Origin: Hemicentrotus pulcherrimus
Taxonomy: Eukaryota; Echinodermata; Echinoidea; Camarodonta; Strongylocentrotidae
Reading direction: 5' to 3'
Assembly (NCBI GenBank): GCA_003118195.1
Contig: BEXV01000064.1
Coordinates: 404,122 to 449,427 of the forward strand
Length of the DNA stretch: 45,306 bases
The notes under the pieces were generated by a model, which was not told the origin of the DNA, searched no databases, and saw only the letters and a program-made list of their open reading frames with translations. This document shows positions 33,749 through 42,802 of the stretch, one piece after another. Position 1 is the stretch's first letter. Each line of letters begins with the position of its first letter. Made by a program: the position numbers and the translations under genes.

Positions 33749-33847
33749 ATGAAGATGTTGTGCTTCTAAGGCAGGCGCAGGTGCCATCTTTTGAAGCTAT
33801 ATTGGAAGCGCAGGGAAAGGAATTGATAGTAGATGAAACATCAGAAG
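33749..33847 (+). CDS. PPP1R9A: Neurabin/spinophilin-like, exon G
   Basis: This 99-nt exon lies between CCTCTAG and GTATGC at 33848, with phase 1 at both ends, so skipping it would keep the frame. With the preceding G it reads DEDVVLLRQAQVPSFEAILE and AQGKELIVDETSE. It is acidic with one amphipathic stretch (VPSFEAILEAQGKEL), probably a short helix. I know no named motif for it. Its place between the coiled coil and the acidic tail fits the variable post-coiled-coil region of neurabins. Confidence 0.85.
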
Positions 33848-34395
33848 GTATGCCATGGAAATCAACTCTCTTTGAGCAAGCTTCTTTATTTTTTCAGCTC
33901 TGATCACGAACTAACCAACTCTGATTATAAACTACTAACCTTGAATCGTGGCTGTATTCACACACATATCCAGCTCAGGGTTGACAAAGAGCTGTGACCC
34001 AGTTTAGCTCATCTAATTCATGTATTAATGCTCTTCACTCTAAAGGCAATGGGAAAGGAGAATTACTGTGGACTTTATATGCTAGACCAAACTTGATATC
34101 GTGGAGCCATCCCCCCAACAAAGAAAAAGGAAAATGAATGCTTAGTTGAAGTGTATGTGAATCAGCCAGTGTATTCTCCTACTAACTGCTCTTGAGTTCT
34201 TGTCTAATTCTTTTTAACCAAAGCGCATCTATCTCTAATTCTTGCTCTTAAAAATACTGCTACTTTTAAAGGTAATTCAGCTATTGAAAAATGCAATATC
34301 CTCTCTTCTGTAATGAGCTCATTTCCTTGTAGAATCTTTGAATATGAAATAGTATAGTCAATGACATTCTTCAGAATTTTTTCAAAATTAATTTG

Positions 34396-34450
34396 TTTGT
34401 CCTACATTTCTTTATGGCTATCTCTTTGCATTATCAATAATTTCAAATCA
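34396..34450. repeat. 55-bp dispersed segment, copy 1 (pair of 40996-41050)
   Basis: The segment matches 40996-41050 over 55 positions without gaps. I count six differences, all transitions, and the 27-bp core TCTCTTTGCATTATCAATAA plus TTTCAAA is identical. It may be a fragment of a dispersed repeat. Confidence 0.8.
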
Positions 34451-36908
34451 GTAATCTGGTTTATACTCTTTGGAAATCTGATAGTGCAAAAATGGACCTT
34501 TGAATAAATACCTATAAATAAAGAATTTACCCACAAAATTTGATTTCATAGGGATTACAACTTTGTATTTTGTGAAATTATTTACTTTCAAAATGGGTAC
34601 TTTGGTCATAGATATTTCAGGAGTAGAGAAGAATCTTGAGGAAAAATTGAAATGGTATTGATGAACTTATTTCTCGGAAGGGAATGTCTCTAACATGGAT
34701 GATTAAACATAGAATTAGTCTATTTCCCCGCATTCGCATTTTTCTTTTTTCAGCCTGATGCATTTAAGATCTTCTTGCACTCTAAAACTGCTCCTTGCTT
34801 GACTAACTTCTTTCTTGCTCTTGTAAATGAACTTAATGCTCCTGCAAAGCCCTGGATTCCTTCAAGTCATTACTTCGTTATTGAATACCTTTTATAGAGT
34901 TAAGAAAATAGGATTGAGGTGGGTAAAGGAACTGAACAATTACGTTATTAAATGAATTATTTAAAAACCGATTAGAGTAATATCAAGTTGAGTTCATGTA
35001 CTTTTTTGCATGCCCTAGACTCAATATTACTTCAATATCGGTGAGGATACATGCAAAAACATTAGCAGATCCTGCTATCATAAATTGTATAAATGATTAT
35101 TGAAAAGTTTGTGTGTGCTACAATGCACCATCATGACTAAGAAGAATCTAGATAGGTTGAAGTCAACTTTACATTGAGGTGAAGGAAATCTTTTAAAACT
35201 TTTGTTTGTTTTTGTTTTTGGTTGATATCTGTCATTTGAGATTTGTACCACAACACTGATACCAGATAAGTGCTTAGAGTTTGTTTTGATAATTTTAGTA
35301 TTCCGAAATGTATCACTTTCCCTTCTTAAAATAATAAAAAAAACATTCAAGATAATGTAGATGAAAGAACATGTAGAGAATCTAAAGACACAATATTCAA
35401 CATGACAGCAATAGAAAGGGGATGATAACAGAAACAAAAATGACAACAAAAAGCTTTCTCTCTTTCAACTAACATGTCATTAAATCAACTATTTATTATT
35501 TGATTATTCCATCGCCATCTGTTTGTCAAACAAAAGCTTTTTTCTACCTCTGCTTTGCTTTTCTTTAAACTGCTTCCATCCATCATAATGTTGATTTTAT
35601 TAAACAATGTTTGTTGTATGTTTATTTTGTATTGCGATGTTCATTGTATTTGAAGGAAGATGTTTGTTATCCAGTATCCATGTAAACTCTATCATGTATA
35701 CAGTACCATGTTTAATGTTGTGTTACTAATACATTTCATATCAGAATCATTTTTCAAATGTATAAATACATTATTTAATAAGCAATCATGATTATTACCA
35801 TGTGAAACAACAGACTAATTTTTCTCAATTTTTTCAAGAGTCAAATATCTTGAAGAAATGATAGTTTAGTCACAATATTGATATATAATTTAAAAGCAGT
35901 TAAAGTAACATATTCTTATAGTCAAGAATACATTATTTTTTGTTTGGTTGATATATCAGTGAAATAACTTCATGTTTTGATGACATTCATATCAATATAG
36001 TTATATCTTATTGTTAAATGTATGTCCACCTATCACAAACCTCATTCATCTACTTTTCATTTATCTCTTTATCTATTTTCTCAATTACAATGTACCTCTG
36101 TCCTATGCCATTGTTTCTTGTCATGTCAATTCATGTACAACGCTCTTTCTTCTGAATTTGTCTTTTCAATTCATGTATTTTGTTCTGTACTAAATAGCTT
36201 TTGACTCATTGCTTTAGTGGCGTTTTCATAACACATCCTATTATTTCTACTGTTATACTGCTTTTACATTTATAAAGCAAATCTAACTCTTACATACTGC
36301 AAACTACTTCATACATATGCTTTCTTTTATTTCTTTCTATTTTAACGGTACTATTAGAGATTTAAAATGCAATGAAGCCAAAACATTCCTCGAGTTTTCT
36401 CTTGGGATATGCAGTAAATAGCAAAGAATATACATGAAGTGTACTATATATCACTTTCATGTTGCTTTTTCCACTCATGTAAAACAATTGCACAACAATT
36501 TTTTTTGCCAAACAAAACTACCAAAGTAGCAACATTTTGCCTTAACACACCATAGCTAAACCTTTGCTTTAAAACTTTCAAAATATCTTTCTAATATATA
36601 ACATTATAAAACAAATACATGGGTAGTTCAACATTTTTTAATGAAAAACTTTAAAATGTTAAAATAGTACCATTTGTCTTCACCTGATAACGCCACATTG
36701 CTTATATCATTTTATAACTCTACATCTCTCTCATTTTTATTTTTTTTTTCATTTTTATAATGATTAGTTATTTTCATCTGTTATTCTTTTTCATCTTTTT
36801 GTTTGATTGAATCTTTCACGAATATCTTTCTCCTTGTTCTAAAAACATTCCTCTAATCTTGTTTCTTTTTTCTTTTTTCTGCAAGTTATTTATTATAAGT
36901 TCATCTTC

Positions 36909-36962
36909 TCTCTCTGTCTCTCTCTCTGTCTCTCTCACACACACTCTCTCTCTCTCTCTCCT
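36909..36962. repeat. CT/GT microsatellite upstream of the 39-nt exon
   Basis: TCTCTCTCTGTCTCTCTCTC and similar blocks, then CACACACA, end about 75 nt before the acceptor at 37036. UCUCUC elements upstream of small exons are classical binding sites for polypyrimidine-tract-binding proteins, so the repeat may affect inclusion of the exon. Confidence 0.85.
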
Positions 36963-37036
36963 TGATCATGATATATATCTCATCATCATCATCTTCCTCC
37001 TGATTAACACTTGTTATGTAATTCATAAATAAACAG

Positions 37037-37075
37037 ACTTTGAATGGGACTTCGACATGGGCCATCTTATTTGTG
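37037..37075 (+). CDS. PPP1R9A: Neurabin/spinophilin-like, candidate 39-nt microexon H
   Basis: This exon of 39 nt lies between AAACAG and a strong donor GTAAGA at 37076, with phase 1 at both ends. It fits exactly between exons G and I and adds 13 residues without changing the frame. With the preceding G it reads DFEWDFDMGHLIC. Third positions are C-rich (GAC, TTC, GAC, GGC), unlike the AT-rich flanks. The acceptor has little pyrimidine immediately before it, though a CT microsatellite lies 75-128 nt upstream. A cassette exon is likely. A chance match of a small open AG...GT interval cannot be excluded without transcripts. Confidence 0.5.
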
Positions 37076-39091
37076 GTAAGAAGCTAGAAGTGTGATAGAC
37101 GAGTCAAGATGACTAGCTGATCGAGTCATATTCTATTGAATCCAACCAGTTACCATGCATGGCAAGTGTCTTGAATTGGACCTCTGAAAGTGGAATGATA
37201 GTGAAATGACTTGTCTTGGTTGATGTTTAGTTTGCATGTTTGTAGGAATCATTCAACCCTCATTGCACATTACCCTATTTGTACATCAAATCCTTTTTCA
37301 AACATATAATTATGTGTCATACATTTTTCTTTAACAAACATAATATATGATATAAATGATATACACTCTGAGTCTAAAAATCACTTCACAAAGACAGGGG
37401 CCTTGTTTTTCAAATATTGAAGCATTGTGGAAAAGATAAGAATAAATACATCATACCCATTTACACAATCTTGAGAATTAAGTTATTGCACAATTCTGGA
37501 TGTCAAAGATTAGATTAGCAAGTCAGAGATGTATCATTCAATTGAACTGTTGATGGTCTAGTTATTGATGTAGCCTTTTGTCAGAGTAAGTGATAAGTCA
37601 ATACTTTGTTTAGAAGAGGAAAATGACATCAAATACACTTATCTAATTCCATCAAAAGGGTTAAAAGATATGTTACAAGTTTTTTTTTTAAAGAAAATCA
37701 ACGTACAATATTCTCCTACCAGACTCCTATTTGCCTCCCATGTACCCACAAACCCCAGTCCAATCATATATGTTTATTTTAATTTTGATATATTCATGTT
37801 TTTATCAGTTGTTATCTTGTTACATGTAGCATGTCACACACTATTGGTATGTGTTTTATGTTGAATTTGCAGAATAATTATGGACATATATCACAGCTGT
37901 ACTTTTGTTCATTTTAAAATCATATACAGGGCTGTTCATCAAGGGTATTCTTTCAACTTTGCTTCATTTGTCTTGTTGCTTTTTTTCCATCACTTTTAAA
38001 AGAAGAAAAATCATTGGGGCCGTCTTGGAATTATTTGATTAATTAATACTAATAGCCAGTAGGTGGAGATTCTTATTCAATATGAACATTTTGTAATTAT
38101 ATTTAGACCACAGAAGAAATGGCACTTTAAGAGGATTGGAAAACACATATATATGGAGTAGATTATAACACATCTATGTTGTTTGTGAATTAATGAATAG
38201 GTAACAGATGAGACAGTATTTCTTGTTGATAGTGTGTGAAGATAAACTGTTTTATTTACAATTAGTATTGAGAGACCACCCCTAATGTCAAGTAGTATTG
38301 CAGTGTTATTATAACACAGGAGTTGAATATCTAGTTTCACTGGTTTAATAGCCAAGTTCACATGTATTTTTGTTTAACCCGTTGACTACTGAATTACCTT
38401 ATTCCCATAGGCTTAACACAGGGACAACCAGGTTCCCGTAAGCAATGGGTTAATATAATGGGCTTTAAAGGAAATTATGTTAACTTGTTCAGAGATAGCA
38501 TGTAGGGGACATGGGTACATTGTTGATTTATATTGAAGTTGATTTCTTGTCAGATAAATTATCTAATATCTGTATAATGAGAGCCAGAAGGATGTTAACT
38601 ATGTGTAAAAGGAAAAAAATTAACACACTTTTTTTCTCAGCAGACTCAATAATGTCTAGAATTGTTAAGAATTATTTAGAATATGTAGAAAAGGAGGTTA
38701 ATGGCCTTCCCTAAATCACTTTTAGCAACATAGTTTTTTTTTTTAATGGAAAAGGAGTCACACAATAAACTATTACTTACCTTTATATAGTTACAAACTT
38801 TTCATAAGGTTTCATGAATTTGCGGTATAAGAATTCAGTGATTTTAGAATCCCTCCACCCTTCATCTGCCCCATTAACTTTTTCTGTTTCCATTTTTGCT
38901 ATTCCAATTTTGACTTGCTTGTAAATTCTTTCTTCAGATGTTATCACTATTCTCATTACTTCAGTCAGGTAAATGTTCTTTTAAGCCATATATGGAATGG
39001 TGTACTTAAGATTGCCTTCTAATCCATTGAACTCATTACCACGGTTACCCCTCTGATCATCTGTTCTCTTCTTACCTCTCTCTCTGATCAG
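37076..39091 (+). other. Intron (2.0 kb)
   Basis: The donor is GTAAGA and the acceptor TCTCTCTGATCAG ends at 39091. It contains a short fold-back element at 38374-38454 and an end of MITE family 1 at 38579-38600 (GAGAGCCAGAAGGATGTTAA). No other feature was seen. Confidence 0.8.
38374..38454. repeat. Short dispersed element, copy 2, with inverted ends
   Basis: TTAACCCGTTG at the left and CAATGGGTTAA at the right are near-perfect reverse complements about 80 bp apart. The interior matches 19750-19825. The shape is that of a very small fold-back element. Confidence 0.7.
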
Positions 39092-39276
39092 CTCCCCTCC
39101 AGTCAGCTCCACCCTCGTCTCACGTTCAGGAACCAGACGATGACGATGATGAATCGGACAGTGATCTGTCAGGGACGGAGGGAACGTATCATATCTCAGG
39201 GTTACCGGATGAGGATGACGAAGAGGAAGGAGAAAAGAAGGAGGAGGAAGGACTAGGTAGTGAGATGGCCTATGAG
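39092..39276 (+). CDS. PPP1R9A: Neurabin/spinophilin-like, exon I: acidic region
   Basis: This 185-nt exon runs from the AG at 39090-39091 to the donor GTAAGT at 39277. Two bases complete the codon opened by the previous exon and it ends on a codon boundary. It reads APLQSAPPSSHVQEPDDDDD, then ESDSDLSGTEGTYHISGLPD, then EDDEEEGEKKEEEGLGSEMA and YE. It is strongly acidic with casein-kinase-2-like Ser sites. An alternative in-frame acceptor 15 nt downstream (AG at 39105-39106, exon start 39107) would drop APLQS and still start with Ala. A third AG at 39101-39102 is out of frame. Antisense open frames here are shadows. Confidence 0.88.
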
Positions 39277-39850
39277 GTAAGTTTGCACAGAAGATACTGC
39301 CCCCAATTACACTGTTAACATATGAGCAAAATAATAAAAATACACACCTGTAAGTGTACAAAGACAGCTGTTGATCAATTCAGTAGAGGTTTTGCAGTCA
39401 ACAAGGAGATGTGAATTCGTCAAGTGGTTCAGTTTTTTTGTCTCCTATTACTGAGACCCACTTTCTAATCCTCGATCTCATCTTTGATGACCCTTTCCCT
39501 TCTAAGTTTACTTACAGCACATGCAGTTAATGGCTTTGGTCAATATATAATTATGAATATGAATGTATATATATTAATTTAGTAGTCAAGAGAGATTAAG
39601 TTTCTGGCAAGCAAAAAGATAAACAGTAGTCCTCTTTAAAGACATTAAATATGATCTTGATCCAAAGATCTGGATAAACCCTAACACATTGACAAACATC
39701 TTGTCATTTATAGTTATGATAAAGTAAAAGTAGAATTGTAGTATTGAGAAACAATTTTTGTTAATAGATTCTGAGTAAAGATGTATGTCATTTGTCCATA
39801 AGGTTGTCAGAGGATGATTTGATGATTTCAATTTTTCTTTTAACACCTAG
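39277..39850 (+). other. Intron (0.57 kb)
   Basis: The donor is GTAAGT and the acceptor TTTTAACACCTAG ends at 39850. Nothing notable was seen within it. Confidence 0.9.
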
Positions 39851-40003
39851 GTGTTTAATGCCTTGATGCCGGACTCGTCGCGTCTTGATACGAGTGTAGA
39901 GAGGTCTAAGATCTCCTTGGTAACCAGTGCTGACAGCCAATTGGCCAGGAGAAGTAGACCTTCACTGTCACATCTACGAGACAGGGCTCAATCCAGTTCA
40001 GAG
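39851..40003 (+). CDS. PPP1R9A: Neurabin/spinophilin-like, exon J: basic Ser/Arg region
   Basis: This 153-nt exon (51 codons, both borders on codon boundaries) lies between CACCTAG and the donor GTGGGT at 40004. It reads VFNALMPDSSRLDTSVERSK, then ISLVTSADSQLARRSRPSLS and HLRDRAQSSSE. The order P..xRLD.S, K.xxSLV, RR.RPS matches the P..ERLD..K..K..LSVK.RR.RP block that precedes the SAM domain in vertebrate neurabin-1. RRSRPS is a basophilic (PKA-like) phosphorylation context. The donor is weak because it has GTGGG. The last 30 bases and the start of the intron are repeated downstream as a tandem array (see finding). Confidence 0.88.
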
Positions 40004-40470
40004 GTGGGTGCTAACATGATAAAGTGTTAGTGTTAATTGCAATAATGATGGTTCTAGAGAAGGTATTATCAAGTGCAGAGTTGGGTGTTGATATGATATA
40101 GAGCTAGTGTTAATTGTAGTAATGTTGGTTCTAGAGAAGGTATTATCAAGTGCAGAGGTGGGTGCTAACATGATAAAGTGTTAGTGTTAATTGCAATAAT
40201 GATGGTTCTAGAGAAGGTATTATCAAGTGCAGAGTTGGGTGTTGATATGATATAGAGCTAGTGTTAATTGTAGTAATGTTGGTTCTAGAGAAGGTATTAT
40301 CAAGTGCAGAGGTGGGTGCTAACATAATAATGTGCTAGTGTTAATTGTAATAATGTTGGTATAGAGACAGGGCATTATGAGATTCCAAGTTGGGTGCTGA
40401 CATGACATAGTGCTAGTGTTAATTGTAATAACAGTGGTTCTTGAGAAAGGGTCCATTCCAGTACAGAGGA
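39974..40470. repeat. 77-bp tandem array derived from the exon J donor boundary
   Basis: Copies of a 77-bp unit start at about 40054, 40131, 40208, 40285, 40361 and 40440, after a first copy that overlaps the exon end (from about 39974). The intronic copies carry GCAGAGGTGGGTGCTAAC or GCAGAGTTGGGTGTTGATAT where the real boundary has TTCAGAG|GTGGGTGCTAAC. Alternate copies are most alike, so the last amplification step was of a 154-bp dimer. The later, more diverged copies (GAGACAGGGC..., GAAAGGGTCCATTCCAGTAC) resemble the exon end GAGACAGGGCTCAATCCAGT, which supports origin from the boundary. Confidence 0.9.
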
Positions 40471-40547
40471 GGATAGTACTTGATGTGAACAACAAATAAT
40501 TCTATATGCTAGTTATCTTGATATGAATCACCTTTTTATCCAATCAG
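40004..40547 (+). other. Intron (0.54 kb), almost wholly tandem repeat
   Basis: The donor is GTGGGT and the acceptor ATCCAATCAG ends at 40547. Nearly all of it up to 40470 is the 77-bp array. Only about 75 nt before the acceptor is non-repetitive. Confidence 0.88.
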
Positions 40548-40783
40548 CTAATGGATGAACTTGTACCTACAAAAGAAAGCCCACCAATCGTAGCTAGGAA
40601 ACCTCAGCCAGTGGAACGTACGCAGATGGTACGTGTCCTTCCCACAATGCCCCCTGGTACTACCAAACCCAGCGAGGTATTACGTAATCAACCGGCCTCT
40701 CCTAAGCTCGGCAGGTTCAGAGACGAAGGTCAGAGTTCACCTCCGCGGTCACCAAAGATGGGACGCCCTCAAGTGTCAGAAAA
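40548..40783 (+). CDS. PPP1R9A: Neurabin/spinophilin-like, exon K: Ser/Pro-rich tail
   Basis: This 236-nt exon lies between CCAATCAG and GTGAGT at 40784. It starts on a codon boundary and ends with two bases of a codon (AA). It reads LMDELVPTKESPPIVARKPQ, PVERTQMVRVLPTMPPGTTK, then a segment with two related motifs, SPKLGRF and SPKMGRP. PQPVER fits the P-x-P/A-x-x-R motif bound by CIN85/CD2AP-type SH3 domains. This is inference from the motif only. Many SP/TP sites suggest phosphorylation. The region is predicted to be disordered and I see no known domain. Confidence 0.88.
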
Positions 40784-40995
40784 GTGAGTCCATTCTGTCC
40801 TCATAGCACATGAAATGCCTCTAAATTTTTTCCAAAGTTATTCATGAATATGTTTCTAAGGATTTCAGTAATACAATTCATTTTTCCTCATTCTAGATTC
40901 AAGATTCTTTCTATAAGTCTGTTTTCATTGTCACGTGGTTCATATACTAATATTGTGGTTATTTCATAGCACTATTTTATTATCTCATTTCTATG

Positions 40996-41050
40996 TTTGT
41001 CTTACATTCCTTTATAGCCGTCTCTTTGCATTATCAATAATTTCAAACCA
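40996..41050. repeat. 55-bp dispersed segment, copy 2
   Basis: This is the counterpart of 34396-34450, with six transitions in 55 positions by eye. Confidence 0.8.
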
Positions 41051-41297
41051 TTTATTTCTAATATTCGTAATTGTACTCCCAAAGGCATTTTGCCTTGATG
41101 CTCATTTTTGTTATAATTGCTATTCAGAATGATCTCAAGATAAACTTTTAAAGCTTTATGGCATAATGATTTCCCATTAATTTATTCACACTGCCATTGC
41201 CACTCACAATTTATATCTCTGTATGTATTCTTTGGCTCATTCATTTCTCTACCCTGTATGTTAAACACTTTTCTTTCAATAAACAAATTGATGCTCT

Positions 41298-41611
41298 GGG
41301 GGGTGTTTCACAAAGACACTAAGTTGAACTTATCTCTAAGTTGGACTTAAAAGATATGGGAAGCCGTTCGTGTCTATGAAAATATTTTATAAAAGTTACT
41401 ATAAAAGGCATAAAAAATTGATTCAAATCATTTATATTTTCTATTATCATGGGAGATTTCATGCTCTTGATGTGGAATTTATGAAAAGTCTAAAATACTT
41501 GAATTTTTGCTTTGAATATATTTCATTATAAGGATACAAATGGCTCTCCATAATATTTAAGTCCAACTTAGAGTTAAGTTTGGCTTAGAATCTTTGTGAA
41601 ACACACCCCTG
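41298..41611. mobile_element. MITE family 3 with long terminal inverted repeats
   Basis: GGGGTGTTTCACAAAGACAC at the left end faces a right end whose reverse complement starts GGGGTGTGTTTCACAAAGAT. Pairing continues inward for about 55 bp, including TCTAAGTTGGACTTAA on the left and TTAAGTCCAACTTAGA on the right. The interior is short and AT-rich, without coding sequence. It ends 124 nt before the candidate 27-nt exon. Confidence 0.8.
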
Positions 41612-41735
41612 GTAATATGAATTAACACCTAGCTCCTGTATTAAATCTCTGTTCATGTCTCAAGCTCTTGTTTGTTAAATGCTCTTTCTTTGTATCTGTG
41701 TATTTTTTCGATCCTGTATGTAACAATTTGTACAG

Positions 41736-41762
41736 AATCTACTACAACCCCTGGATACGAAG
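41736..41762 (+). CDS. PPP1R9A: Neurabin/spinophilin-like, candidate 27-nt microexon L
   Basis: Twenty-seven nucleotides lie between TTTGTACAG and GTAAAA at 41763. The exon takes one base to complete a codon and leaves two, exactly the phase of the junction between exons K and M, so inclusion adds nine residues. It turns SEK-EPD into SEK-IYYNPWIRR-EPD. Codons are coding-like (ATC TAC TAC AAC CCC TGG) in an AT-rich intron, and the acceptor follows a T-rich tract. The aromatic YYNPW is unlike the surrounding Ser/Pro tail, as is common for neuronal microexons that alter a binding surface. The donor is only moderate, and transcripts would be needed to prove it. Confidence 0.45.
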
Positions 41763-42764
41763 GTAAAAGAAAATCAGCAAAATGGATGTGCGCACTTTGT
41801 GTCTTGTGAAAGCTGAATAAAAAGATTGTAGAATTGAGCATTACCACAAACAAAGATAATATCAAAATACCTTGCTCTAATGATGTGACAGTAATGGGTT
41901 GGATATCATTCAGAGAGCTTGAAAAGTGTCATCGGCAGTGATGATCCGGACATATTCAGACAAAAATGACAAGTATCATGCTGAATAGACATAGAAAGCT
42001 AGTTAAAAGAGAAATAATGAAAGTTTTGTTTAAATTTTTTTTCCATCTTTATGTAAAAGACTGAATGATAATTTCTTCCTCCATTATTCTTTTATCTTTG
42101 TTTTTAAAATAAAATTTGTGCTGAATTCACCCACATGGAAAGACTTTAGAATGTAGAGAATTACTTTAAATTACAACTTCATTTTTAAAAAATATTAATA
42201 GGTTCATTTTCTCAATGATTAGTACTTTCAAAAGACTTTGCATCAAGAAAGATTTTTTTTTTAACCTCCTCTTTTGTCTGTGGAATGAAATTTGAATATT
42301 GGAGCAAGGTGTTTCTGATAGAGCAGCAAGACTCATTAACCCAAGAAATGATTCTAAATCATGGAAAATATACAGTTCAGTGCAGAGTGACAAAATATAA
42401 ACTTATATTTATGACGTCAGTATTATAGGAATGCATGTTCTCTGTCGTGGATTGTGTACCTAGATGTACAGTGAATGTCATGTGTTGTGTATGGTGCTGT
42501 ATATAATGTGCAAGTAATATTAATTAGGATATCACACATAGGTTTGAACTGAAAAACAGTAGAAAGATAAATACTGCTAAGAAGGGATAATTATAAAATA
42601 TGAAAAAAAAGTAGAAAGGCATATTCTAAGAGGTTGTAGTATGATACAGACAAGAACATGAATAAAGATTCCAGAATGCTAGAAAAAAGTGCGATAGAGG
42701 AATAAGAAGAAAATAGTAAATTAGCAAGAGAGATTAGCTCTTGTGATAATTACAATAAAAACAG

Positions 42765-42802
<38 letters not shown>

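Larger units (their letters stand above)
33848..37036 (+). other. Intron (3.2 kb) upstream of the 39-nt microexon
   Basis: The donor is GTATGC and the acceptor AATAAACAG ends at 37036. It contains a 55-bp segment repeated at 40996 (see 34396-34450) and a CT/GT microsatellite at 36909-36962. The rest is AT-rich and featureless. Confidence 0.75.
40784..41735 (+). other. Intron (0.95 kb) with a MITE
   Basis: The donor is GTGAGT and the acceptor AATTTGTACAG ends at 41735. It contains the second copy of the 55-bp segment (40996-41050) and MITE family 3 (41298-41611). Confidence 0.7.

Noticed and set aside
38981..39361. Antisense open frame of 126 codons
   Set aside because: It is the shadow of exon I, whose sense frame has matching splice sites and neurabin-like acidic sequence.
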